This document shows positions 24,338 to 34,162 of a DNA stretch of 64,000 nucleotides, in pieces. Position numbers and translations under genes: made by a program. The first letter of the stretch is position 1, and each line of letters starts with the position of its first letter. The DNA comes from Photobacterium sp. GB-56 (lineage in GTDB: Bacteria; Pseudomonadota; Gammaproteobacteria; Enterobacterales; Vibrionaceae): contig NZ_PYNW01000005.1 in NCBI RefSeq assembly GCF_003026105.1, forward strand, positions 1-64,000. Direction: 5' to 3'. Under the pieces are notes generated by a model. The model had not been told where the DNA came from. It did no database searches and worked only from the letters and a program-made list of their open reading frames with translations.

Positions 24338-25000
24338 ATGAAAGGTTTATTCGATCAGCTAATAAATCAAGCTAGTAATTATATGGATAAGGGAAAAACC
24401 ACATCTAGTTCAAGTACCTCTGATTTATTAAAAGGAGCGACAGCCGGTGGGGTTGTTGGTGCATTATTAGGCAATAAGAAAAGTCGTAAATTAGCCAAAA
24501 AATATGGTGGTAAAGCTGCCTTAGTTGGTGGTACTGCTGTGATTGGCACGGTCGCTTATCAGGCTTATAAGAAATGGTCGCAAGAGTCATCACATGCTTC
24601 TAATACGGCAATGGACTCACAGCAAGCGATTTCCCCAAATACCCAATTAAGAACAAACCAAGACTTGTTAGTTCAAGCTATGATTTTTGCAGCAAAAGCT
24701 GATGGTCATATTGACGAGCAAGAAAAAACAGCGATAGCACAATGGATGATTGAAAATGGGATCAGCCATGATGTTGAAACTGTGATTGTTCGTTGGCTAA
24801 ATGCACCGTTAGATCCCCAAGTCATTGCGGCGCAAGTTAGTGGCTTAGAGCAAGCTTCTGAAGTTTATTTAGTTACATTATTGGCTATTGATGTCGATCA
24901 TTTCTTAGAGCGTGCTTATCTTGACGCATTAGCCCAAGCATTAAAACTGCCAGTAGGCTTAGTTCAGCGAATAGAAGAACAAGCAAATGTTATGTCGTGA
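24338..25000 (+). CDS. YebE-like DUF533 protein
   Basis: A 220-residue protein. The N-terminal part has GLFDQLINQASNYM and a glycine-rich segment ATAGGVVGALLG followed by a membrane-like helix GGKAALVGGTAVIGTVAYQAY (about 66-86). The C-terminal half (about 110-215) is a TerB-like helical domain with MIFAAKADGHIDEQEK and EVYLVTLLAIDVDHFLERAYLDALAQAL. This is the DUF533/YebE layout. In enterics YebE is linked to envelope stress, but its molecular role is unknown. Start 24338 has GGAG upstream; an earlier ATG lies 24 bases ahead. Confidence 0.85.
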   Translation: MKGLFDQLINQASNYMDKGKTTSSSSTSDLLKGATAGGVVGALLGNKKSRKLAKKYGGKAALVGGTAVIGTVAYQAYKKWSQESSHASNTAMDSQQAISPNTQLRTNQDLLVQAMIFAAKADGHIDEQEKTAIAQWMIENGISHDVETVIVRWLNAPLDPQVIAAQVSGLEQASEVYLVTLLAIDVDHFLERAYLDALAQALKLPVGLVQRIEEQANVMS

Positions 25001-25021
25001 TTGATTTAACACAGCTAAGAT

Positions 25022-25046
25022 AGGGGCTAATTAAATATAGCCCCTG
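25022..25046. terminator. Hairpin between convergent yebE-like and lipoprotein genes
   Basis: AGGGGCTA (25022-25029) with TAGCCCCT (25038-25045). The T-run is poor, so the terminator is likely weak. Confidence 0.5.
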
Positions 25047-25056
25047 ATTGTCAATA

Positions 25057-25377
25057 TTATTTTGTTTGACCCGCTGGCATAGAACTATTGATTCTGACTG
25101 GACCTAAACCAATAACACACTGTTTATAACCTTTTTCCCAGCCTTTTAGGTAAGCTGCTCTATTTACGGTATCGTAGCTATTTACTATTTCTTTGGATGG
25201 TAAAAACTGCGCTTCCATCGCATTTTTACAACCATCGTCATATCCTTTTTTTTCTACTGGCGCCGTATTTTGTTTTACGATTTTTGTGATCACTTGTGGT
25301 TCTGATTGCGGTACAGTCTGTGTCGCACAACCTGAAATCAATAAAGTTAAGCCAATAAAGGGTAAATATTTATTCAT
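25057..25377 (-). CDS. Small predicted lipoprotein
   Basis: A 106-residue protein with the lipobox LISGC (Cys17). The mature part has two further cysteines (DDGCKN and YKQCVI) around a helical YDTVNRAAYLKGWEKGYKQC. No family recognised. It is convergent with the DUF533 gene. Confidence 0.6.
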   Translation of the reverse strand: MNKYLPFIGLTLLISGCATQTVPQSEPQVITKIVKQNTAPVEKKGYDDGCKNAMEAQFLPSKEIVNSYDTVNRAAYLKGWEKGYKQCVIGLGPVRINSSMPAGQTK

Positions 25378-25538
25378 AATATACTCAGTTATATATTCAA
25401 TCTTGCTGTGATTACAAAAGCGACAAGCAAAACCATTATAATTCGTTATGAGTATATTATAGCAATACCCTTAATCAAACCGTAACCAATGCCATAGTGG
25501 TTGAAATTGTGAGTATTTTAAGCGATGAACTAAATGCA

Positions 25539-25820
25539 TTATTGCTTAAGCGATACAACTATCTCTTTAGAAGAGCGAGTATCACTCCAATTTAATAATT
25601 TTGAATAGAAGTATTTTAGTATTATCAGATAGATAGTGATGAGACTGAAACTGGTTATGGTACTAATCCCTTGTTGAAAATGATTATCACCAGAAAGAAG
25701 TAATATTAAGCCAAGACTGACACCAAGTGATGAAATCATTAGCCATAGCGGAAAACTAAGTCTGAAAAACTGATAGAAATGGAACAATACAGAGAAGATC
25801 ACTTTCTTTAAATGAAACAT
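25539..25820 (-). CDS. Small membrane protein of unknown function
   Basis: A 93-residue protein with two predicted helices (about 20-42 and 53-72) and a charged C-terminal tail (KLLNWSDTRSSKEI). TAGGAGT sits just before the ATG, so it is probably real. No family recognised; no operon partner within 160 bases. Confidence 0.5.
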   Translation of the reverse strand: MFHLKKVIFSVLFHFYQFFRLSFPLWLMISSLGVSLGLILLLSGDNHFQQGISTITSFSLITIYLIILKYFYSKLLNWSDTRSSKEIVVSLKQ

Positions 25821-25984
25821 AATGTACTCCTAAGCGAAATTGTTGCCTAGTTGTTAAATTATTCCAGTTATTGATGAGAGTGAAGTGCAGTGATCAGATT
25901 TTGTGTCGTTGTTCATGGTTTGATGGTAACGATGAGGCGGTATTTCGCATCATCGTTATAGCCATACCATAATTACTTTTGTGC

Positions 25985-27046
25985 CTATGGGTGAGTTGGT
26001 TTAGGAATATAACGGCCTAAACGATCAATTTTTCTGTTTTTAGAGAAGAACATTTCAAGCTCAATCATGACCCCAGGGTTAGCGTGATAGTTGTATTCAC
26101 GAGGGAATTCTAGCTGCGGACGAACACCTAGATATAGCCAGTGTTTGTAAATACGTTTATTCCATGTTGCAGATATCCAATAGTTTGTGATTTCTTTATT
26201 TTCTCCAGTATCAGCACTGATCCCTGTTGAATATTCGAATAAATTCTTATCATCATAACGATGGAATAATTCAAATTGCTGGAGAAGTTCCCATTTATCG
26301 TCTTCTTTCAAGTACTGCGCGCTGGTTGTGGTTTTGAATATTTTCGAATGCTCAGGGTTTATCGCGTAATAGCCACTGAGCTCACTCAGATAACCTAACC
26401 CTTTTGAGTGATAATAAAAGACTTGTTGTTCAAGTCGGGTTGTCCAGTTTTCACTAATAGGATCAACGCGTGTAAGTCGCATTTTTGTGAAAGGATCAAG
26501 TGGAAGCTTTAATTTAATACCAATATCAAAATCTGAATTCCAGTTGCCAAAGTGGGCATCTTGAAGACGAAATGCACCCACAGTATCGCCTGATGTGGTT
26601 TTGTTGCCTGTGGCAATACCACGTTGCTTGTTTTCAAGACTATCGAAGTCGCCGGGCTCGGAATCAATGATTAGTTTCCAGTCTCTTTTTACATGGGGCA
26701 GGTCAAGTTTGAAATAAACTTTGAAGTCATTATCAAGTTTGCCACGGTAAGAGTAGGCTAAACGATTACGAATACGTAAATAGCTTCGGTTGGTAAGTGC
26801 ACTTTCGTCATCGTCTTTCGCTAAACTTTCGTCAAGGTACTCGCCAATATCATGGACGGTGTTGGTAAGTGATTGGTGTGAGTCATCAACCCAATCTGCC
26901 ATGCTTGATTGATTGTTGGGATCAGTACTCGTGTCGCTAACGGGTTCAGCTTGGCTAATACTGGGTATTATTGAGAATAAAAAAAACGGTAAACAAAGCT
27001 GTTTATAGCGAGTTTTAAATGAGACTAATGGTTTCAATTTGTTCAA
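25985..27046 (-). CDS. Predicted secreted/outer-membrane protein of unknown function
   Basis: A 353-residue protein with a signal peptide (cleavage after ISQA) and no membrane helices. The first part of the mature protein is acidic and helical (about 40-80). The rest (about 90-350) alternates short strands with aromatic residues and turns, as in outer-membrane beta-barrels; examples are FKVYFKLDLP and NYWISATWNKRIYKHWLYLGVRPQLEF. It starts with TTG behind AAGGAAG, since no other methionine fits the signal peptide. I do not recognise the family. Confidence 0.6.
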   Translation of the reverse strand: MNKLKPLVSFKTRYKQLCLPFFLFSIIPSISQAEPVSDTSTDPNNQSSMADWVDDSHQSLTNTVHDIGEYLDESLAKDDDESALTNRSYLRIRNRLAYSYRGKLDNDFKVYFKLDLPHVKRDWKLIIDSEPGDFDSLENKQRGIATGNKTTSGDTVGAFRLQDAHFGNWNSDFDIGIKLKLPLDPFTKMRLTRVDPISENWTTRLEQQVFYYHSKGLGYLSELSGYYAINPEHSKIFKTTTSAQYLKEDDKWELLQQFELFHRYDDKNLFEYSTGISADTGENKEITNYWISATWNKRIYKHWLYLGVRPQLEFPREYNYHANPGVMIELEMFFSKNRKIDRLGRYIPKPTHP

Positions 27047-27429
27047 ACTTCCTTTTCGAATTCGTCACTATAGTTCTAAATAAACATCAAAATACAGATG
27101 TTATTTTTACTGAGAATAGAGACACTTAAATTGTTATGATTTTATGCTAACAAAGCTAATTATCTCAGTTGTTATATTTTCATCACTAAATCATCATCTG
27201 AATGATGTGTAATCACACTATACTGAAAATGATTTTTATGCTTACGTCCTCATAGCTAGGATATTATTGATACACAGTATTTATCAATCGCTTTTGAATA
27301 TTGTGGCTTATTATCACAAAGCTTTTGTGACATGTAGTGTAAATATTAATGGTATGTTCTAGAACTTAATGACAGTTTTAGATATTTCTGTTATTGAATT
27401 ATATGAAACTAAGTGCGCTCGAGGGATGT
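27047..27429. other. Intergenic spacer
   Basis: AT-rich spacer with no gene. It holds a 7-bp inverted repeat TCACAAA / TTTGTGA (27314-27320 with 27324-27330) and an imperfect GTGT/ACAC dyad near 27207-27218. Neither fits a regulator I can name with confidence. Confidence 0.4.
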
Positions 27430-27708
27430 ATGGATAGTTCAGAGATAGAAAGCATTAAACGGGATATGTCAGTAAAAGTTCATGATATTTTTGATAACTT
27501 TGAAGAGCATAATAACCGACTACCAACGATGGAAGAATTTCGGAGTATCTTTCATGATTGTGCTGATCACTATTTAGGCCCATTAGATAAACAGATTGTC
27601 GATGGTATTAATGCTAATTTAGAGCGTCAACGTATCCGTGAACAACAGTTGTGGGACGCTGTGAACGAGCTTGAATCTGAAGAACGAGTTCGTAGAGACG
27701 CTGAATAA
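27430..27708 (+). CDS. Small hypothetical protein
   Basis: A 92-residue acidic protein, mostly helical (SSEIESIKRDMSVKVHDIF and NLERQRIREQQLWDAVNELE), without signal peptide or membrane segment. The start at 27430 has GAGGG four to nine bases upstream; an in-frame ATG at 27403 is possible. It ends three bases from the convergent liuE gene. No family recognised. Confidence 0.6.
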   Translation: MDSSEIESIKRDMSVKVHDIFDNFEEHNNRLPTMEEFRSIFHDCADHYLGPLDKQIVDGINANLERQRIREQQLWDAVNELESEERVRRDAE

Positions 27709-27711
27709 AGT

Positions 27712-28653
27712 TTATGGGCGATGCGCCATAGCTAAAGCAACTTTTGACTGTGGTCGTATCCCCAATTGTTGGCAAAATGTTTGACTAACCAGTGTGAATT
27801 TTTCTAAATCTATGCCGGTTTTGATGTTAAGTCCTTGGCATAAATAAAGAACATCTTCTGTTGCTACATTACCACTTGCTCCTGGTGCATATGGGCAACC
27901 ACCTAATCCCGCAATACTACTGTCTATTGTCGTAATACCCATTTGCATTGCTTGATAAATATTCGCGATTGCTTGCCCATAACTATCATGGAAATGGACG
28001 GCGATGGCTTTTGATTGAAGTTGCTGATTTACACATTCCAACAGGGTAGCAACGCGTAATGGCGTTCCTGTTCCTATTGTGTCTCCCAGTGACACTTGAT
28101 AGCAGCCCATGTCGATGAGAGCTTTTGCAATTTCTGCGACTTGTTGTGGTGGTGTTTTTCCTTCGTACGGACAATCTATCACACAGGATAAATACGCACG
28201 TACAGGTATTAAGTGTTGATGGGCTATCGCAATAACAGATTCAAATCGTCGAAGGCTTTCATCAATACTGGCGTGTATATTGTTTTGCGTGAAGGTTTCA
28301 GAGCAAGAAGTAAAGATAGCGACTTCATTGGCATTAACGTTAATGGCCGCTTCTAGGCCTTGTAAATTAGGAGTCAGAGCTGAGTAGAAAATATTGGGAT
28401 GGCGTTGAATGTGCGAAAATACACTATCCGAATCAGCCATCGCTGGGATCATTTTTGGCGAAACAAACGCACCTGATTCGATATGCGTTAAGCCTGTCTG
28501 ACTCAATTCATTAATCAGCGCTATTTTAAGCGCTGTTGCTTTATCACCTAATGTTGAAAGATGAGGTTCGTTTTGTAATCCATCACGGGGCCCAACCTCA
28601 AAAACGGTAATAGCATCGGGTAGCGATAATTGAAGCTTATTCGTTAATGTCAT
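27712..28653 (-). CDS. liuE: Hydroxymethylglutaryl-CoA lyase
   Basis: A 313-residue TIM-barrel lyase that splits HMG-CoA to acetoacetate and acetyl-CoA, the last step of leucine breakdown. It shows FEVGPRDGLQNE at the metal and catalytic site, SCVIDCPYEG, LGDTIGTGTP, VHFHDSYGQA (metal histidines) and GLGGCPYAPGASGNVATED with the active-site cysteine loop. It overlaps liuC by 17 bases. It is the last gene of the leftward liu operon. Confidence 0.93.
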   Translation of the reverse strand: MTLTNKLQLSLPDAITVFEVGPRDGLQNEPHLSTLGDKATALKIALINELSQTGLTHIESGAFVSPKMIPAMADSDSVFSHIQRHPNIFYSALTPNLQGLEAAINVNANEVAIFTSCSETFTQNNIHASIDESLRRFESVIAIAHQHLIPVRAYLSCVIDCPYEGKTPPQQVAEIAKALIDMGCYQVSLGDTIGTGTPLRVATLLECVNQQLQSKAIAVHFHDSYGQAIANIYQAMQMGITTIDSSIAGLGGCPYAPGASGNVATEDVLYLCQGLNIKTGIDLEKFTLVSQTFCQQLGIRPQSKVALAMAHRP

Positions 28654-29440
28654 TGGCTTTACTCCAACTTGGTGGGACTTTATCGAAAAAAGCTTGTATG
28701 CCTTCTTGTGCTTGTGGTGAACATCGAACTCGGGCGATTAATTCACTGGTATAACGAATTAAACGTTGATCAATGATTTCGACTTCACATTGACGACATA
28801 AGGTTTTGACTGTTGCAAGCGCTGCTGGGCTATTGGTTAAGATTTGCTGAATTATTACCTGTTTTTCTTGTTGTATATCATCACAAATAAGATGAATTAA
28901 ACCAAGTTCGAGTGCTTGTTCTACCGTGATTAACTCTGCGGTTAACATAAAACGTTTTGCTTGGCGGATCCCAATTGCACGACAAACATACGGGGCAATT
29001 GTCGCTGGCACTAACCCTAACCTTACTTCACTTAAACAGAATTTAGCGTTGATACTTGCAATAGCAATATCACAGCAGCAAATTAACCCTAATGCCCCCC
29101 CAAAAGCAGCACCTTGAACGATGGCAATGGTGGGAGCTGGAAAGTGGTTGAGTTGATTGAGAAGTTCAGCAAGTTGAGCTGCATCTTGTTGATTATTTTG
29201 CTCTGTTTCTAAAGCCATGTTTTTCATCCAATGCAGATCAGCACCCGATGAAAAATGTTTACCATTGGCTTCAAGTAGTAGGCCGCGTATCTCTTTGTTT
29301 ATTTTAAGTTGATTAAGGGCGGTGAGCAGATCACCGATGATTTCAGCATTAAAAGCATTCGATTTATCGACACGGTTTAAAGTAATGGTCGCGATATTAT
29401 TAGGTGAAACCGACACTAAGATATTTGGTTGTGTTTTCAT
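28637..29440 (-). CDS. liuC: Methylglutaconyl-CoA hydratase (crotonase family)
   Basis: A 267-residue crotonase-fold hydratase that in leucine catabolism turns 3-methylglutaconyl-CoA into HMG-CoA. It has NGKHFSSGADLHWM (first oxyanion loop), GAAFGGALGLICCCDIAIA (second oxyanion glycines) and LGLVPATIAPYV at the usual glutamate/substrate region. Start 29440 follows AGGT and fits the family better than the start 36 bases further out. The name rests on its place between liuB and liuE. Confidence 0.88.
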   Translation of the reverse strand: MKTQPNILVSVSPNNIATITLNRVDKSNAFNAEIIGDLLTALNQLKINKEIRGLLLEANGKHFSSGADLHWMKNMALETEQNNQQDAAQLAELLNQLNHFPAPTIAIVQGAAFGGALGLICCCDIAIASINAKFCLSEVRLGLVPATIAPYVCRAIGIRQAKRFMLTAELITVEQALELGLIHLICDDIQQEKQVIIQQILTNSPAALATVKTLCRQCEVEIIDQRLIRYTSELIARVRCSPQAQEGIQAFFDKVPPSWSKANDINE

Positions 29441-29456
29441 AATATGACCTAAAAAG

Positions 29457-31064
29457 TTACATGCGGAAAATACCAAATCGGGTTTCTTTTATAGGGACAT
29501 GCTGAGTAATTGAAAGCGCCTGAGCTAATACATCACGTGTAGATTTAGGATCAATAATGCCGTCATCCCACAGCCTTGCACTGGCGTAGTAGGGATGACC
29601 TTGTTTGTCATAGAGCGCTAAAATCGGCTGTTTGATTTGTTGTTCGTCTTGCTCTGTCCAAGGTTTATTTCCTCGTTGGCGGATAGCCTGAGTGATTTGT
29701 GATAAGACTTCAGCGGCTTGCTCACCTCCCATGACGGATATGCGCGCATTAGGCCACATCCATAACAGAGTTGGATCATAAGCTCTCCCACACATACCAT
29801 AATTCCCTGCGCCGTAAGAGCCTCCGATGATAACGGTAAATTTGGGCACATTGGCACAGGCAACAGCCATCACCATTTTTGCGCCGTGTTTTGCAATACC
29901 TTCTGCTTCAACCCGTTTACCAACCATAAATCCGGTGATGTTTTGTAAAAACAACAGAGGGATTTTCCGCTTACAACATAGCTCAATAAAGTGAGCGCCT
30001 TTTTGTGCCGATTCTGAAAATAGAATGCCATTATTAGCAACAATACCAACAGTGTGACCTTCAATGGATCCAAAGCCACACACGAGGGTATTGCCATACA
30101 TAGCTTTAAATTCGTCAAATTCAGAGTTGTCGACTAAACGGGCTATGAGCTCTTTAATATCAAATGGAATACGGATATTGGTACCCACAATGCCGTAGAT
30201 GTCATCCATGCTGTATTTAGGTGGAGAAGCAGTCGAATCATGATGAATACTAGCACTTGGTATATTGCAGCTAGCAATAGCATCACGTGCAAGACTCAAT
30301 GCATGTGCTTCATCATTAGCATAATAATCAGCAAGACCTGATTTTTTACAATGAACATCGGCTCCACCTAATTCTTGTGCTGTTACTTCTTCACCTGTTG
30401 CTGCTTTTACTAAAGGGGGACCAGCTAAATAGATTGTTGCTTGATCTTTTACCATGATAGACACGTCAGACATGGCTGGAATGTATGCGCCACCTGCAGT
30501 GCACAACCCCATAACTACGGCAATTTGAGGGATCCCTTTCGCTGACATTTGAGCTTGATTGAAAAAGATGCGACCAAAATGATCTTTATCGGCAAAGACT
30601 TCGGCTTGGTGGGGTAGGTTAGCGCCGCCAGAATCAACAATATAAATACAGGGAAGATGACACTTTTCAGCGATTTCTTGGGCTCTCAGGTGTTTCTTTA
30701 CCGTTAGTGGGAAATATGTTCCACCCTTAACTGAAGGATCGTTGGCAATGATCATACACGCATGCTGGTGGATGTAGCCGATGCCAGCAATAATGCCCGC
30801 ACAAGGCACGGCTTCGCTATAGACATTTAGTGCGGCAAAAGGGGCTATTTCTAACCATGGACTGTGTTTATCAAGTAACTGATGAATTCTTTGTCTTACT
30901 GGTTGTTTACCTTGTTTTTTTTGATGTGCTAATGCCGATTCTCCACCACCTTGATGGATTATCTCTAGCTGGGTGTTTAAGTTGTCAACCAACAATTGCA
31001 TCTCATCATTATTGTTTTTGAACCATTGGCTGGTTGTATCTACTTTTGAGGTAAGTTGAGCCAT
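29457..31064 (-). CDS. liuB: Methylcrotonyl-CoA carboxylase, carboxyltransferase (beta) subunit
   Basis: A 535-residue carboxyltransferase. It has the two crotonase-like halves: [20 protein letters not shown] and [17 protein letters not shown] in the first, and the acyl-CoA-binding [16 protein letters not shown]. In the second are [23 protein letters not shown] and [20 protein letters not shown]. It moves CO2 from biotin to methylcrotonyl-CoA. AAGGAG precedes the ATG, and it follows liuA by 10 bases. Its biotin-carrying partner LiuD is not in the operon. Confidence 0.94.
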   Translation of the reverse strand: MAQLTSKVDTTSQWFKNNNDEMQLLVDNLNTQLEIIHQGGGESALAHQKKQGKQPVRQRIHQLLDKHSPWLEIAPFAALNVYSEAVPCAGIIAGIGYIHQHACMIIANDPSVKGGTYFPLTVKKHLRAQEIAEKCHLPCIYIVDSGGANLPHQAEVFADKDHFGRIFFNQAQMSAKGIPQIAVVMGLCTAGGAYIPAMSDVSIMVKDQATIYLAGPPLVKAATGEEVTAQELGGADVHCKKSGLADYYANDEAHALSLARDAIASCNIPSASIHHDSTASPPKYSMDDIYGIVGTNIRIPFDIKELIARLVDNSEFDEFKAMYGNTLVCGFGSIEGHTVGIVANNGILFSESAQKGAHFIELCCKRKIPLLFLQNITGFMVGKRVEAEGIAKHGAKMVMAVACANVPKFTVIIGGSYGAGNYGMCGRAYDPTLLWMWPNARISVMGGEQAAEVLSQITQAIRQRGNKPWTEQDEQQIKQPILALYDKQGHPYYASARLWDDGIIDPKSTRDVLAQALSITQHVPIKETRFGIFRM

Positions 31065-31074
31065 GGCTTACTCC

Positions 31075-32235
31075 TTAGCGAGCTGATTCTGAGAATAATT
31101 CACGTCCAATTAGCATGCGTCTTATCTCTGAAGTTCCTGCACCAATTTCATAAAGTTTGGCATCTCGTAATAAACGTCCGGCAGGGTAATCATTGATGTA
31201 GCCATTACCACCGAGTATTTGAATGGTTTCTAACGCCATTTTTGTGGCTAGTTCAGCACTAAGCAAAATTACGCCAGCTGCATCTTTACGGGTGACTTCA
31301 CCGCGGTCACAGGCTTTTGCAACGGTGTAAACATAGCTGCGAGCAGCATTGAGTTGGGTATACATGTCTGCAATTTTGGCTTGGATCAGCTCAAATTCAC
31401 CAATCGCTTTGCCAAATTGTTTTCGTTCATGGATGTAAGGGATCACGACATCCAAACATGATTGCGCGATACCGAGTGGGCCGGCAGCAAGTACTACGCG
31501 CTCGAAGTCTAATCCACTCATTAAGACTTTTGCGCCGTGGTCGACGTCACCCAGTACGTTTTGTTTCGGTACTTTGCAGTTAATAAAAACTAACTCGCAC
31601 GTATTTGAACCACGCATACCTAATTTGTTGAGCTTTTGCGCAGTAGAGAAACCATCAAATTGTGATTCAATAATAAAAGCAGTGATTGCGTTGGCTGAGG
31701 TGCGGGCATAGACCACAAGCGTATTGGCTTCTGGTCCATTAGTGATCCACATTTTATTACCGTTGAGTAAAAAATGATCACCGTGATCTTCTGCTTTTAA
31801 CTGCATGCTCATAACATCAGACCCAGCATTCACTTCGCTCATTGCCAGTGCACCAATGTGTTCTCCTGTGATTAATGCTGGTAGGTATTGTTGCTTCTGA
31901 GCATTATTACCATTTCTGAATATTTGGTTTGCACACAAGTTAGAATGAGCACCGTAGCTCAATCCGATTGAAGCAGAAGCACGACTGATCTCTTCCATCA
32001 CGATAACATGTTCTAAATAGCCCATAGCAGCCCCACCGTATTGTTCAGCAATGGTGACGCCAAGTAAGCCCATTTCGCCTAATGATTGCCAGAGGTAATG
32101 GGGAAATTGATTGTCTTGATCTATTTCGTTAGCGATAGGAGCAATATGTTCAGCAGCATATAAGTTAACCTGTTCGCGCAGCATATTGGCAGTATCACCT
32201 AAATCAAAGTTGAGTGGTGAGTATTGGCTATGCAT
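31075..32235 (-). CDS. liuA: Isovaleryl-CoA dehydrogenase
   Basis: A 386-residue acyl-CoA dehydrogenase. The flavin site shows [16 protein letters not shown] and MWITNGPEA. The catalytic glutamate is at the isovaleryl-CoA dehydrogenase position, Glu245 in [15 protein letters not shown], not the C-terminal position used by short/medium-chain enzymes. [16 protein letters not shown] and [18 protein letters not shown] close the protein. It makes 3-methylcrotonyl-CoA from isovaleryl-CoA and passes electrons to ETF. AAAGGAGG precedes the ATG. Confidence 0.94.
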   Translation of the reverse strand: MHSQYSPLNFDLGDTANMLREQVNLYAAEHIAPIANEIDQDNQFPHYLWQSLGEMGLLGVTIAEQYGGAAMGYLEHVIVMEEISRASASIGLSYGAHSNLCANQIFRNGNNAQKQQYLPALITGEHIGALAMSEVNAGSDVMSMQLKAEDHGDHFLLNGNKMWITNGPEANTLVVYARTSANAITAFIIESQFDGFSTAQKLNKLGMRGSNTCELVFINCKVPKQNVLGDVDHGAKVLMSGLDFERVVLAAGPLGIAQSCLDVVIPYIHERKQFGKAIGEFELIQAKIADMYTQLNAARSYVYTVAKACDRGEVTRKDAAGVILLSAELATKMALETIQILGGNGYINDYPAGRLLRDAKLYEIGAGTSEIRRMLIGRELFSESAR

Positions 32236-32266
32236 AGTAAAGCCTCCTTTGCGGAACCTGTTCAGA

Positions 32267-32653
32267 TTACTTGTCTTTGTATGATTCTGTTTTTATTAGG
32301 GTGTGCATACAGCGTTTTTTTGCGCGTTCAAGTTCAATAAGAGTGATATCAATATCGGCGCGTTGATGGGTCAGTTGTCGTTGTTTTTGGTCGATGATGT
32401 TGATCATGGAAAGAAGCTGAGCATGGCTTTTGTTGTCATCGTATAAACTGAAGAGTTCCCCGATTTCTTGTAAAGAAAAGCCTAAACGCTTACCGCGAAG
32501 TATTAAACCGAGTCGAATTTTATCTCGTCGTCCATAGACACGATTAACGCCATCTCGTTTAGGTGAAAGCAAACCTATATCTTCATAAAAGCGAATACTG
32601 CGTGGTGTTATTTTAAATTCGTTTGCAAGCTCGCTGATTTTGAAAGTCATCAC
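32267..32653 (-). CDS. liuR: MerR-family regulator LiuR
   Basis: A 128-residue MerR regulator: [32 protein letters not shown], then [32 protein letters not shown], and a dimer helix with [24 protein letters not shown]. It is the first gene of the liu operon and almost certainly controls it and the divergent thiolase-hydrolase-SDR genes. A probable operator lies at 32751-32768. Of the three cysteines or histidines often used by metal-type MerR proteins only CMH near the end is present, in keeping with a metabolite sensor. Confidence 0.9.
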   Translation of the reverse strand: MMTFKISELANEFKITPRSIRFYEDIGLLSPKRDGVNRVYGRRDKIRLGLILRGKRLGFSLQEIGELFSLYDDNKSHAQLLSMINIIDQKQRQLTHQRADIDITLIELERAKKRCMHTLIKTESYKDK

Positions 32654-32674
32654 ATTGAGTCTCCTGCAACGTTA

Positions 32675-32699
32675 GATAGGTAAAAACTTTTCACCTATC
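32675..32699. repeat. Inverted repeat before liuR
   Basis: GATAGGT (32675-32681) and ACCTATC (32693-32699) with a short A/T-rich spacer, 22 bases upstream of the liuR ATG. It could be a leader hairpin or an operator half. Confidence 0.4.
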
Positions 32700-32750
32700 G
32701 GTTAAGCAGAGCAGTGATTTTGAGTATTAAAATCCCAGCAAATGTTTCTT

Positions 32751-32768
32751 AACGTTTACGTAAATGTT
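32751..32768. promoter_or_regulatory. Probable LiuR operator
   Basis: AACGTTTACGTAAATGTT, an 18-bp dyad with one mismatched pair, in the divergent liuR/thiolase spacer. It closely resembles the TTTACG-type palindromes known for LiuR in gamma-proteobacteria. TATGCT at 32774-32779 is a possible -10 for the rightward operon. Confidence 0.55.
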
Positions 32769-32853
32769 AGTGCTATGCTTACAAAAGCGTCAAGAAATCC
32801 CCTAATATTCCTGCAGGCAATGTTTTCTAAATTGACGTAAAGAGGTGATTGGT

Positions 32854-34122
32854 ATGAGTAAGGATATTCTGATCGTTGCTGCTAAAAGAACGCCAATTGG
32901 GAGTTTTCAAGGCGATTTACGGCATTTTTCCGCCACTCAGCTTGGTAGTATTGTTATTGAAGCAGCATTACGAGATGTTAAACGTGTTCAGCCAACAGAT
33001 ACGACTTTAGAACATAATAATGAGATAGAGTATGAGCACATTGCACAATTGATTGATGAAGTCTTTATGGGCTGTGTATTAACGGCAGGTGTTGGGCAAG
33101 CCCCTGCAAGACAAGCAGCTTTGATGGCAAAAATTCCTGTATCGGTTTCCTGTACTACGATAAACAAAGTTTGTGGCTCAGGGTTAAAATCAATCTTATT
33201 GGCTTGCGATATGATTAAAGCTGGAGCGATTCGAACGGCTGTCGCTGGAGGCATGGAAAGTATGACCAATGCACCTTATTTACTCACAGACAGTCGAAAC
33301 GGTATGCGAATAGGCCATAAAGCGGTACTTGATCATTTATATCTAGATGGATTGCAAGATGCATTTGATGGGCACTTAATGGGCGTTTATGGTCAACAAA
33401 CGGCAACAAAATATAATATTTCACGAGAAATCATGGATGAATGGGCTGTAAGGTCAATTAATAAAGCCCGCAAAGCGGATAGTCGTCAGGCATTTCACGC
33501 TGAAATCGTCCCTATTACCGCTCAGAGTCAAAAAGCATTAGTGACGGTTGAAAAAGATCAGCACCCGAATGAAGTGAATATTAAGAAAATACCAAACCTT
33601 CCTCCTCTATTTTCGCAACATGGTGAACAAGGTACGATCACTGCCGCTTCATCAAGTGCTATTGGTGACGGTGCCGCAGCTTTAGTGTTAATGGAAGCTG
33701 AACAAGTTCGACGACAAGGCTTATATCCACTGGCATCAATTAAAGGTTATGCCAGTCATAGTCGATCCCCCGATGAATTTACCATTGCACCTATTCATGC
33801 CATTAACCAATTATTAGATGATCTTAATTGGTCTACTGATGATGTGGACTTGTGGGAAATTAACGAAGCTTTTGCTGTGGTGACAATTGCCGCGATAGAG
33901 CAGCTAGGTATTGATGCTGAAAAAGTGAATGTTAACGGTGGAGCTTGTGCATTAGGTCACCCAATAGGCGCGACAGGAACAAGAGTCGTGGTGACATTAA
34001 CCCATGCATTACGACAACAAGCGCAAATGTTGAGTGGCACGAAAACGCTAAAAGGTGTTGCTGCTGTATGTGTTGGTGGAGGAGAAGCATTGGCAATTGC
34101 GATTGAAGTTGATGTTAAATAG
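32854..34122 (+). CDS. Acetyl-CoA acetyltransferase / 3-ketoacyl-CoA thiolase
   Basis: A 422-residue thiolase. The nucleophile cysteine is in INKVCGSGLKS (Cys107). The second half has NEAFAVV, then GGACALGHPIGATG with the catalytic histidine, and CVGGGEA with the acid-base cysteine. An insert of about 18 residues near 42-65 is not found in usual 393-residue thiolases. Its place opposite liuR and beside valine and isoleucine genes suggests a branched-chain role, as for IvdA. Start 32854 has AGAGG eight bases upstream; a GTG at 32845 is also in frame. Confidence 0.9.
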   Translation: MSKDILIVAAKRTPIGSFQGDLRHFSATQLGSIVIEAALRDVKRVQPTDTTLEHNNEIEYEHIAQLIDEVFMGCVLTAGVGQAPARQAALMAKIPVSVSCTTINKVCGSGLKSILLACDMIKAGAIRTAVAGGMESMTNAPYLLTDSRNGMRIGHKAVLDHLYLDGLQDAFDGHLMGVYGQQTATKYNISREIMDEWAVRSINKARKADSRQAFHAEIVPITAQSQKALVTVEKDQHPNEVNIKKIPNLPPLFSQHGEQGTITAASSSAIGDGAAALVLMEAEQVRRQGLYPLASIKGYASHSRSPDEFTIAPIHAINQLLDDLNWSTDDVDLWEINEAFAVVTIAAIEQLGIDAEKVNVNGGACALGHPIGATGTRVVVTLTHALRQQAQMLSGTKTLKGVAAVCVGGGEALAIAIEVDVK

Positions 34123-34162
34123 TATGACATTGAAGATTGGAAATAAGTTAAAGGAGTAAGTG

